Shown in pieces: positions 1 through 7,896 of a DNA stretch of 10,639 bases (positions are counted from its first letter, which is position 1; each line of letters starts with the position of its first letter). This DNA is from Davidsoniella eucalypti. Taxonomy: Eukaryota; Ascomycota; Sordariomycetes; Microascales; Ceratocystidaceae. The DNA is taken from the NCBI GenBank assembly GCA_004009845.1, contig RMBW01000361.1, positions 1 through 10,639 on the forward strand, in the 5' to 3' direction. The notes beneath the pieces are model-generated. The model saw nothing but the letters and a program-made list of their open reading frames with translations. It made no database searches and was not told the origin of the DNA. Both the position numbers and the translations under genes were made by a program.

Positions 1-949
1 TCGAACCACGACCACCGATTCCACCACGTGTCTACAAGCGTCTGTATACGCATCTTGACAATGCTCTGCCCTAAAGCAGCTCTACGAAGCACCGGAACTA
101 GGGCGCGTCCCTCAGCGCGCACCTTCTGTAGCGGCCCCGGCGCCAGCTAACAGCGTACGCGGACGTGGGCGGCCCTCGGCACAGCCCATGACGGGGCGAT
201 CCCGCAGAAGCCCGGCCCGGTTTCGAAGCTCATGGCAGGGGCGGGTGGCAAGAAGGCGGCAGGTGCCACGGGAGGGCTTCCGCGCTGGATGATCCCCGTG
301 GCACGATACATGTGCGTCAAGGCCGAGCAACGGTTCATGGCTCCTAGTGTTTTCGGAGGACTAGACTACATCGCGGCACCCGGCGGCAGGCGGACAGAGG
401 ATCCGTGGGTTCTGAACAACCTGGGCGCCGTTGTCATGGCTGTCTTTGTGCTGGTCGTCGAACGTGGCGCAAAGCTTTTGGCAGCAGGCGGTGTTGCGTC
501 GCTCGTGGCCTCGTCGGAGCAAACAGGCATGTCATCGTCGAAATACGGAGACTTTGCCGTCGAGCTAGCCATCCGCGCTCGTGTGATCTACCTAACCTGG
601 CCGAAAAGGCTGACTGGGAAGGCTGGAGCGCACCGACTGCCAAAGCGCTATCCGTGGCCTTGACGAAGATCGAAGGAAACGCAGCGTGGATGGATGGTGA
701 CTGGGTTCGTAGTATCGGCGAGGTAGTTACGCGCATCTCGAGGCACAAGAACGGGTGCGCCATGGTCGCGAAAAGGCGGCCCAGAACTCGGGTTTGGTAC
801 AGCGGTCGGATACGATGATGCAGGCCAAGTGGGATTTCCTGAGTGAGTCGAAGCGGGCTGACCAGCGCACATGGGAGGAGACGCTTCTGATGCGCATTTC
901 GCAGCTAGAGTCCTCGGCTAACGGAACAGCCATGGAGGTTGACGGATAA
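1..949 (+). pseudogene. ORC6: ORC6-like origin recognition complex subunit 6, 5'-partial, frameshifted
   Basis: Orc6 is the smallest subunit of the nuclear origin recognition complex, which marks replication origins and helps load the MCM helicase. The left edge reads EPRPPIPPRVYKRLYTHLDN, the end of the N-terminal cyclin-box-like region as I recall it from fungal Orc6. Frame then changes at CCC 69-71 (one extra base restores LPKAAL). The next frame carries LPRWMIPVARYMCVKAEQ, RTEDPWVLNNLGAVVMAVFV and KYGDFAVELAIRAR. One base appears lost near 585 (AIRAR then DLPNLAEKADWEGWS, with DGDWVRSIGEVVTRI further on). A second is lost near 740 (then QRSDTMMQAKWDFLSESKRA and a terminal AMEVDG plus TAA 947-949). 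A TAA at 148-150 lies in a Pro/Ala/Gly/Arg linker; two compensating shifts (about 125 and 190) could bypass it. About 315 codons are present; the N-terminus lies outside the window. Alternative: a working gene with assembly indels. The family call is by recall, without a search. Confidence 0.7.
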
Positions 950-1092
950 AGCGAGACGCGAGAGGGAGGAGATGGGAGAGTCTAGGTTATAGCACGGCGT
1001 TCTATGGAGTTTTACATGCATGTATATGGGTTGATTGTTAATTATAGATAGAGACTGAGTAATATTCGTTGTTAATTCATCTACTTTTTTCT
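950..1092. other. convergent intergenic spacer between ORC6-like and SDR-like frames
   Basis: Both flanking frames end here, so the spacer should hold the 3' untranslated regions and polyadenylation sites of both. It is much more AT-rich than either coding block. It contains a perfect 12-bp palindrome TACATGCATGTA at 1013-1024. No canonical AATAAA is seen, which is common in filamentous fungi, where poly(A) signals are degenerate. Confidence 0.6.
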
Positions 1093-1558
1093 TCATGCTA
1101 GCTTTCCACGAATAAACGGCAGACCAGCGCTCAGGCCGCCGTCTACCGCCCAAGCCTGACCATTGACGTAACTGCTCTCGTCGCCGGCTAGGAACACTGC
1201 CACGCGCGCCACCTCGTCAGCCAAGCCTCCGCGACGCAGCGGATTCAACTGGCCAAGCCGGTCTTCAGTTCCTCGCTTGCGTGCTCCGTCAAACACTTCT
1301 GCCGTCATTCCTGTCTCGATAAGCCCGGGGCAGACGGCGTTGAGACGTAACCCCGGACCCGGAGAGCTGAAAGGCTATCGATTGTACCATATTAATGACA
1401 GCGGCTTTGGCGGCTGAGTACGGTGTTGGTCCGGCATTGGCGCGTAGTCCGGCTACGGAGGCAGTAGCGATAAAGGAGCCACCGGGCGTGGTCTTGGTGC
1501 ATGAGGTCTGCATCATGGCTGATGTGCTATGCTTAGCTGCTAAGAAGACACTAACCGC
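1093..1558 (-). pseudogene. short-chain dehydrogenase/reductase, C-terminal half only, frameshifted
   Basis: A classical SDR: a soluble Rossmann-fold NAD(P)(H)-dependent oxidoreductase; substrate cannot be told from what remains. Reading leftwards, AVSVFLAAKHSTSAMM leads into GGSFIATASVAG, which holds the probable catalytic Ser. It continues to TPYSAAK, the YxxxK motif (Tyr codon 1418-1420, Lys 1406-1408), then INMVQSIAFQLSGSGV. One extra base at about 1348 shifts the frame: removing it would join SGVRLN to NAVCPGLIETGM, the usual N-x-x-x-PG segment. The second frame holds LNPLRRGGLADEVARVAVFL, the C-terminal signature YVNGQAWAVDGG, and ends GLPFIRGKLA with TGA at 1093-1095. About 155 codons remain of the usual 250-290. 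The cofactor motif TGxxxGIG and the NNAG motif are absent upstream, where an in-frame TAA and AT-rich DNA begin at once. An intron acceptor at the break was considered, but no upstream exon is visible. The catalytic Ser-Tyr-Lys survives, but the protein could not bind cofactor as it stands. Confidence 0.85.
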
Positions 1559-2280
1559 AGGCCTTTAGTCAGTATCTTTGAACTCAAATTCTATGTTCAC
1601 TAACGTAATATCACTGATGCCCATTGTGTATTGTTTGTACCTGCAGAACCTGCAGTGCTGAAACCCCCAGGCAATAACTCAGCCTTCGAGTATCCATTGA
1701 TAACCACGCACTACGACATTCTGTATTGATGCATCATGGATTGTTTCGGTCTCATGTCAATCTTTGAGAAATCCATTCGGCCGGTCCGTGATGATAGCGC
1801 AGCAGTATCAAAGCAGCTCGGCAAAACCATGATATCAAGTCTTTCTTTCTTTTTATATTCTTGGTTCCAATCGTTACCTCCGGCTTTCCTTGCCCTAATC
1901 ATCTACTCCGTATCTTTCAATTAAATGAAGGGGAGTCAGTGTGGGTTTGAATCGACGCAATAGACACATATCGATACACGCCCCCTTCTGCCCTTTCACT
2001 TGACCCTAGAACATCTCATCCAGAAGGAAGGGCACATCCCTGGTCTAGTGCAGTGTTGATTCCTTTGGATAGCAAGCAGCCTACGAAACACCGGTGCTCG
2101 ACAAATCCACAACAATGACCTCAAGGAACAGGTGGATCTTTCAACTGCGCCAAGTTCCGTACGATAACGTATATACATATCTGTAGACACATGTAGGTAA
2201 ACGCCTTCAACCGCACTTTGCCTCTGATCGCCGCTCAGGAATGCATAAACATCTCTGTTGCATTCAACTAGTTATAGTTA
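1559..2280. other. AT-richer non-coding stretch beyond the SDR break
   Basis: No convincing gene is seen. SDR similarity stops at about 1559 and composition changes at the same place. A short plus-strand frame around 1984-2055 reads LLPFHLTLEHLIQKEGH before a TGA. It looks mildly protein-like but is too short to name. The 62-codon frame at 1736-1924 has no recognisable content. Confidence 0.5.
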
Positions 2281-2301
2281 GCATCATGCATCATGCATCA
2301 T
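2281..2301. repeat. three tandem copies of GCATCAT
   Basis: Three exact 7-bp copies in a row, followed by GAC. The unit overlaps the palindromic core ATGCAT, so the array also has short inverted symmetry. A related GATGCATCAT occurs near 1729. This is a minor simple repeat. Confidence 0.9.
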
Positions 2302-2835
2302 GACAATATAGCTGTCCAATTGTAGGCTCGGAAGAAAGTATCGACACTTCATAATGCGTGTCTGTTGGCCGGCCAATGAGCATCGTGGCTTATCATCTCT
2401 ATCCTACTAAGCTCACCCAAAAGTCTAAGCTAGGAGCTAGTCCGGTGATATTGCGTCTCTAGAACCGGGTTCTCACGTAGATATACAGTTCCATCTCGAT
2501 AGTCTCCGGTGTCGTTATAATCAGTGTACTGATGCTCAAGCCAAAGGCAAGCAACTATAATCCTACGAGTTAACCCATCCCAACTAAGCTATCCTCGTAG
2601 TGTCATCTAAGTTGCTCTGATCAGCCCTCGTCATGCTTCAGCTAGATCTTTAAAGCTTTGTTTATGATTTGTTTTAGCTTCTACTCTCGATCGTAATAAA
2701 GTATTGCAACAGTGCTTTACTTCAGACGAGCTACCATGCTACTATAAGAAAGAAAAGAAGGCACCTTTGCCATCTTCCCAGGACCATAAAAGAAAGTGTA
2801 AAATATCAGACCGGCCTGGTTAGAGCCATGAAAAA
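2302..2835. other. gene-poor AT-rich stretch with a GC palindrome
   Basis: No gene is supported. It contains the perfect 12-bp palindrome TTGGCCGGCCAA at 2365-2376, which stands out in AT-rich surroundings, and several CTAG tetranucleotides. Short frames here have no recognisable content. Confidence 0.5.
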
Positions 2836-2919
2836 CCACGTCGTGCTGAGACAAGACCATCTTCCTTCTCAGCCTCGCCCAATCAATACAACAAAGGCAG
2901 AGGCTAAAACACGACGTGG
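2836..2919. repeat. 10-bp inverted repeat enclosing two smaller inverted repeats
   Basis: CCACGTCGTG (2836-2845) is exactly the reverse complement of CACGACGTGG (2910-2919). Inside are GCTGAG/CTCAGC (2845-2850 and 2868-2873) and AGCCTC/GAGGCT (2871-2876 and 2900-2905), so an RNA could fold in a three-way form, although the inner arms overlap slightly. A 10-bp match at this spacing is about what chance gives in a window of this size, so function is not claimed. Confidence 0.55.
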
Positions 2920-3623
2920 ACTTGTTTCCCAACAGAGACAAACCTCATCTGTATTAACCGTCGCTCTAGGCAAGCCTCCCCCGTTGTTGGAGGAAGCTAC
3001 GAACCGATAATCCACTAGTTGGATCGATACGGATGCTACAATAATAGCATCTAATGTAAATGTTTTTTTAGGCGCGTTTTGCTAAGGCGGTGACCCGAAA
3101 CTGTAAGTGATCTTCATTAGGTAACGGCCACTTAGCCACCACTACAAAGCCACTAAAGTAGGTAAACTTCCTGTCTTGGAAATTGATGTGTCGATCTTGT
3201 CCAAAACTAGCCACTAGAACAAATGATAATAGCCAATCCAAGCATGCTAGTACTCTTTTTTTTTTTTTTTTTTTTCCTCAAGCTCAGTCTAGCTAGGGAC
3301 CCTACTTGCATAATGAAACAAATACAGAACCTTGGTCAGTCGGATTTTGGAATTGGACTTATACAATAGAAACAATTGATGATGTTATATCATAAGCCTT
3401 TAGTTTGATCAAGTCTTTCTGTAGAGGATACTCAATTATATAATTGGACGATGTGTATATGTAGTTGTAGTTGATGATCAGGGTTACACGGTGATCTCTT
3501 TTTATTTTTTCATATTTCCTGGTTGTCAGCGGATGCCAAATATCATGGCGTGAGTTTGCTTTAAAATGTACCAGGTTTTCCAAGAAACTAAAGTATCTGA
3601 GCGTTTTCAATCGGCCACGAGAA
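2920..3623. other. gene-poor stretch with poly(T) tract
   Basis: No gene is supported. It contains a 20-base poly(T) run at 3256-3275, and a 7-bp hairpin GATGCTA/TAGCATC at 3032-3038 and 3045-3051. The short frames on both strands have low-complexity translations typical of AT-rich non-coding DNA. Confidence 0.5.
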
Positions 3624-3649
3624 TAGGCTTAGTACCAAGCCTAAGCCTA
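3624..3649. repeat. 9-bp perfect inverted repeat, 8-base loop
   Basis: TAGGCTTAG (3624-3632) and CTAAGCCTA (3641-3649) are exact reverse complements separated by TACCAAGC. It could form a small cruciform or RNA hairpin. There is no gene context. Confidence 0.8.
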
Positions 3650-4538
3650 ACTAACACATTGTACTTTACTAAGACAGCTAATCATAAATTTTGGTTCGAT
3701 TCAAGCTCTTTTCTTTTTTTTCTCCCCATGATCTTCCATGTTTTTTCTTTCATGTCAGACCACATTTTGTAGCCCGGGGAATCCTGTCCTTCCAAGTTCC
3801 TCAGGATCTAAGTTCCTATCAACTAGTAGCAATTCTGACATTATGTACATGTGTACATCTGTATATCCAAAACCTGCTAGATCGCATCGGTGAGCGTCTA
3901 ACAGAAGCCAAGGCGCGGAAGTTTCTAGTGTTGCTACAGCTTTTATGTTACCGGGATAAAGCTCGTTTCTAGAGTATCATTACCAGACTCCCACTATGTT
4001 GATTTAAGTTAGTCTGAGTATTTTATCACAAGACGGTACAACAATATGCGGCATTTTTTCCAGCACGATTATCGTACTCAATTTTTTATATGAAATAAAA
4101 TGGGGTTCTATATATATATATATATATATATATATCAAGTATAGTTTAATATAGATGATACTTGTGACGACATAGTTATATGTAATATATTTTAGTAGGT
4201 TGTCCTTCACCTTACATTGTATACTAGTATTAGTTTAGGGCTGTATCTTAGGATACCGAGGTGCTACATAGTATCCAGAGCTCCATTTCCACCTTAATAA
4301 AATTGAACTAAAAAATAAATAAAAAAACCTTAGCTTATTCCTCACATTCCGTCACTGTTCATCTTCACTTCGCAACATTAAAAAGAGAGGAGTTTTATAT
4401 ATTCCGAACTCCTTGATTTCGGTTGATGGATATTAGTGCTTATTGCAGCTGTGCCTTGAGCTTGCACTTGTTGGCCCAGAGATAGGAAGTAAATTTAGGC
4501 GTTACATGAAAAATCCACCATATATGCCGGACGGCCTA
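3650..4538. other. AT-rich gene-poor stretch with (TA)n microsatellite
   Basis: No gene is supported. A TA dinucleotide run of 27 bases lies at 4109-4135, the most AT-rich part of the window. Short plus-strand frames between 3566 and 3972 translate to Phe/Ser/Leu-rich sequence from T-rich DNA and carry no motif. Confidence 0.55.
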
Positions 4539-4847
4539 CTAATTACCTAACATTACATCGATACACATAATATAGGGTTTCTGGTCACGAGAGGAGGACC
4601 CACAAGCAAAACAAGTTCTGATAGCCCTAGAGGCGGTCTGGACACAGAAGACAAGGAATGTTTCAGCGCCATGGTGCCCTGTGCATCCGGCATTACAGCT
4701 GTTGCCACTACTATCACTTGTGATTCCAACAGTCATTATCAAGATCTCGATCATGGAAACTGGATGGTCAAAGACATGGCTATGACTTCTGTTGCTGCCC
4801 AACATGCACCGACCGGCCGTACAGCCGATCTTTGTAGATGAGACGAG
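4539..4847. other. stretch open on both strands; possible relic of a small gene
   Basis: GC content rises locally and neither of two antisense frames is interrupted. The minus frame (from ATG at 4805) gives 88 codons with six Cys in its C-terminal half (SCNAGC, FC, TCFAC, MC), resembling a small Cys-rich protein, but there is no clear signal peptide. The plus frame is open from about 4551 to the TGA near 4845. Its first Met is at 4671 (MVPCASGITAVATTITCDSN), so translation would give only about 56 residues. No family is recognised for either, and I cannot decide which, if any, was coding. Both strands being open can arise from one real coding strand casting a shadow on the other. Confidence 0.3.
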
Positions 4848-5240
4848 ATAGTCTAATAGCGGGTTTCTTAGTATGTAACGGAAGACCCAATCTAGACGAT
4901 TGTTTCTGGTGTTTTCAATGAGGCACAGGACGCGGGTGGTGCCCTACAGGGCCACTTAGACTATCGCACTGAAGCCCAATCAAGATGCTCGTTAGTCTAC
5001 AGCGAGGGACTCTGTGTACCTAGGACCGATGTACTCCCCGTGCATGATCGATAAAGTGCTTGCAGTCTTTTACTTCTTTTGATCGCAGCTCAAGCCCGAA
5101 GGCGGCACTGCTGACAATTTACACTCATAGCAACCAAGGGCCTCCCGATTGTTCTGTTGGCGCGACTATCATTTTGTTTTTGTTTTGATGTTGTTTTTTT
5201 TCTTCTTTGGGAGGCTCTTGGTATAATGTGCGGTTGCTAG
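4848..5240. other. intervening stretch, nothing recognised
   Basis: Moderate GC content to about 5110, then a T-rich run (5170-5205). No gene, RNA or repeat could be supported. An in-frame TAG at 5238-5240 bounds the coding relic that follows. Confidence 0.45.
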
Positions 5241-5477
5241 CAGAACCACCAACTAGCGTTTATCAAGCCGAATTCCAGAGGCTCGGCGCGTCGTCAAGCT
5301 CACTCACTAGGCTATATCTGTATAAACTCGGTATCATTAGTATTTTACACTCGCGTGTTCGTAACGAAGCAACCTCGTTTTCCGGATCTAATTATCTCTG
5401 TGCGCCAACTAGAAGAAGATCAAGAAGCCTTCCACAATGTTATAGTAGCAACAGAAGAAGAAATAGGTAGACTAGAA
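5241..5477 (+). pseudogene. Glu-rich coiled-coil-like coding relic, unidentified
   Basis: A 79-codon open frame without any Met. Its right part reads KQPRFPDLIISVRQ, then LEEDQEAFHNVIVATEEEIG and RLE: a charged, Glu-rich, heptad-like segment unlike translation of random AT-rich DNA. It ends at TAA 5478-5480, and the same frame then continues LQRYFGTSGWYCCN before another stop. The first stop could come from CAA by C-to-T change, as expected from repeat-induced point mutation (RIP), but this is inference. Charged coiled-coil tails of this kind occur in many fungal proteins, including those of transposable elements. I cannot name the family, and the left part of the frame is less convincing. 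No start codon, intron or partner gene is visible. Confidence 0.35.
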
Positions 5478-5480
5478 TAA

Positions 5481-6220
5481 TTACAGCGTTACTTTGGGAC
5501 CTCTGGTTGGTACTGTTGTAACAGGTAATCTAACAGTTACCAGTAACAAATCTCAACTTACAACTACACGTTGCTTTCTCACTTCCTCCCCTGGACTTTG
5601 AGAACAGACTCCTGCAAAACATCGATTAGCTAGACTGGGCTTTTCTTCCAAACCTGACAGGCCCTTGAGCCCATGTGGAGCAGCCTGAACTCATTGACTA
5701 ATAAGTCAGCTAGAGGTGGGCAATGAGTGGTAGAAAGCACGATGCTTTTGCTTTGTCAGGAAGGGTCATTGTCGTAGCGTTTTTGGTCCGGGGCCATATC
5801 TAATTACTGACCATGCTACATATCAACGATGTCTTTGAAGGGTTAGATAGCAAGCACTATGTGTATACTTTACCTGAAAGACACATCAAAGCACATATGT
5901 ACTAGACATTAAAGCCCCAGTCTCAGCTATACCTACCCAAGCAGCTTTCTCTCTAGTTACAAGTAGAACATATTCCTAGTACTCACTACGACGGTTCATT
6001 TATCTTCAAAGAGAATCATGTATATCGTAGTATCAATAGTAGTCATAATACTTATGGGTAACTTGCTTATTATACGCCAATTCGATTATAATGAGCTTGT
6101 GGTCATTTGCTAGGACTGCAAACAAACTGGAACCGTGGCCATGGCTAAGGCAGGTGGTCTTGCTTGCTGGAAATTGAGAGAACCAGTCCGTGTAATGCTT
6201 TGGGGCCGACCAGCGAGTTG
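5481..6220. other. gene-poor stretch
   Basis: No gene is supported. Around 5500-5555 there are overlapping short inverted repeats built from GTAAC/GTTAC words (for example CTGTTGTAACAG). The rest is AT-rich, with scattered CTAG sites. Confidence 0.45.
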
Positions 6221-6353
6221 TCCCTATATAGCGGCGCTTCCGGTCGACCTTCATCTTTGGGCCCTGTCCGTGTGTTCTTGCCCTTTTCCTCTACTCTCTC
6301 TGTTCTCGTCTATTTTCATGTTCTTCTTCTCTAGTATTGCTTCTGTCAGATAA
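6221..6353 (+). promoter_or_regulatory. orphan fungal core-promoter-like element with an 11-codon mini-ORF
   Basis: TATATA (6225-6230) lies in a locally GC-rich patch and is followed about 40 bases later by a long CT-rich tract (about 6270-6330), the arrangement seen at many fungal RNA polymerase II start regions. The first ATG in the tract (6318) opens only MFFFSSIASVR before TAA at 6351-6353, so no protein gene follows. It could be the promoter of a deleted gene, of a non-coding RNA, or chance composition. Confidence 0.3.
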
Positions 6354-7103
6354 ACAATAGTTGGCAGGAGCTTAGTAGATAAAGATCTGGCAAGACATAC
6401 ATATACTAGCCAAGTGTATAAGAAAGAGTAATCATACTTCCAGACCTCGGCATTGGCGGCACGGTAGATCTGTAGCTTCTGGGGAAACAGCATATAGTAC
6501 TTTTTTTGTAGCTGTTTTTGTGCAATTAATATGCCGGACCAAGATTAAACGACGGATGTTCCAAATCCAAATGCCGGTGTAATATTGCTATGCTCAGTAT
6601 TGTTTCCCGGCCCCCGTTCTCTCTTCTTCCTTCTCAATGTCACTACATCTAGTGCAAAACTGTGCCGATGTTCCATCCGGTGAATTTCAGTTGCTCGGAT
6701 ATCAGCCTTGCCGCAATTAATATCTATGCTCGGCCTGAGTGAGTCTTTAAAAAAAATTTTAATTTTTTTACACATTCGATACGATGAATTTATTTGCCTC
6801 CTCTTAGATTATTGAAAATTGAGTGGATAGAGGTTATCCTAGTTTATTGGATACTACATAAATTTCCGGGTTTTGAAAGCAACCCGGCTTATCTTACAGA
6901 TGGGAATAAAAAGAAAAAGGAAATATAGTCTGGTATAGCAACTTCGGTTGTTTTATGTTTATATGCAGACTTGTTCTCTGTGCTGACAGCAAAAGAACCA
7001 CAGATGATATGTAAATATGATACTAACCACAAATATATCATGACAAAACACATATATCAGAAGCTACTGCACCATCAAGCTGGACATGTGAAAGTGGCGG
7101 AAT
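6354..7103. other. AT-rich gene-poor stretch
   Basis: No gene is supported. The block A8-T4-AA-T7 at 6749-6769 is strongly self-complementary and AT-only. Short minus-strand frames at 6251-6493 and 6545-6775 have no recognisable motif. Confidence 0.5.
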
Positions 7104-7126
7104 TCATCACATTGGCCGTGTGATGA
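7104..7126. repeat. 8-bp perfect inverted repeat, 7-base loop
   Basis: TCATCACA (7104-7111) and TGTGATGA (7119-7126) are exact reverse complements around TTGGCCG. No gene context explains it. Confidence 0.8.
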
Positions 7127-7750
7127 GATGATCATACATGTGTACATACATACACAGTTGTAAATTAACATATAGTGTCACATTTCTTGTAGTGGGCTTT
7201 ACTGAGATAACAAAGCCCCCGTCAATCCTCCTAACCATTCCGGTAGGTTGAGTACATTGTTGTTTGTTCGTGTTCTGTTTATTGTTCTCGTTTGATGGCG
7301 ACAAAGCAACGAGTTGTCACAGAAATTAAACTATGAAAGTCAGTCCACGTGATTTGGCAAGAACAAAGAAAAGGGATTATAGGTGCATTTATTACTACAG
7401 TATTACCACACACAGTCTGTCTTCTGTATCTTATCACACCAACATATGATATTAGCTAGTCGGCCTGGGCATAACATTCCCATCGTGTGATTGCGTTTGA
7501 GGCGTTTTTTGGTCTTTGTTTGTTTACCATTGGAACGACGCCAGCAAATCATCTTGCCTCTTGCCTCTGGCTCACCAAGGGGTCGTGTAATCCGGATAAT
7601 TATTGAAGAATCAGCCTCAGCTGTGGATCCTTTGTTAGCAATACCTGACAAGAAGGCGTTTTTAGTGTGCTTGTCCATATCTAGATATGATGTTCTCTAA
7701 CGCTGTTTAAACGGCATCTTACTGTGCCATGTGCCCATTGACGAGGCACT
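7127..7750. other. stretch without a supported gene; weak two-strand open frames
   Basis: Between about 7403 and 7700 both strands are open (91 codons minus, 69 codons plus). The plus frame contains RVIRIIIEESASAVDPLLAI, which looks somewhat protein-like, but no family is recognised and no conserved motif stands out. I do not call a gene. Confidence 0.35.
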
Positions 7751-7790
7751 AAGTGTATATCTGTAGATGTTCATATCTACATGTACACTT
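7751..7790. repeat. nested inverted repeat (two 7-bp stems)
   Basis: Outer arms AAGTGTA (7751-7757) and TACACTT (7784-7790), and inner arms TGTAGAT (7762-7768) and ATCTACA (7775-7781), are all exact. They are separated by a 4-base by 2-base internal loop and a 6-base terminal loop. The inner arm is the same word that recurs downstream to 8971. Confidence 0.8.
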
Positions 7791-7896
7791 ACAACTATGA
7801 TACTTGACGCTACAAGTGCCGGCTAAACGCGGGCTAAATTAAAAACACCACTAGCCTGTCTGACAAGCATATAGCACTACAACAGTACACGTGTAG

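Noticed and set aside
434..763. 109-codon minus-strand frame and other minus frames over 112-933
   Set aside because: Shadows of the GC-rich ORC6 coding strand; translations show no family features.
1535..1600. Possible intron acceptor at the SDR break (CTGACTAAAG)
   Set aside because: The branch-like CTGAC is only a few bases from the AG, and no upstream exon with Rossmann or NNAG motifs was found.
3693..3702. GGTTCGATTC resembling a tRNA T-loop (B box)
   Set aside because: No A box, anticodon stem or acceptor pairing is found upstream at tRNA spacing.
4109..4135. (TA)n run as a possible origin or centromere signal
   Set aside because: An isolated 27-base microsatellite has no specific support for such a role.
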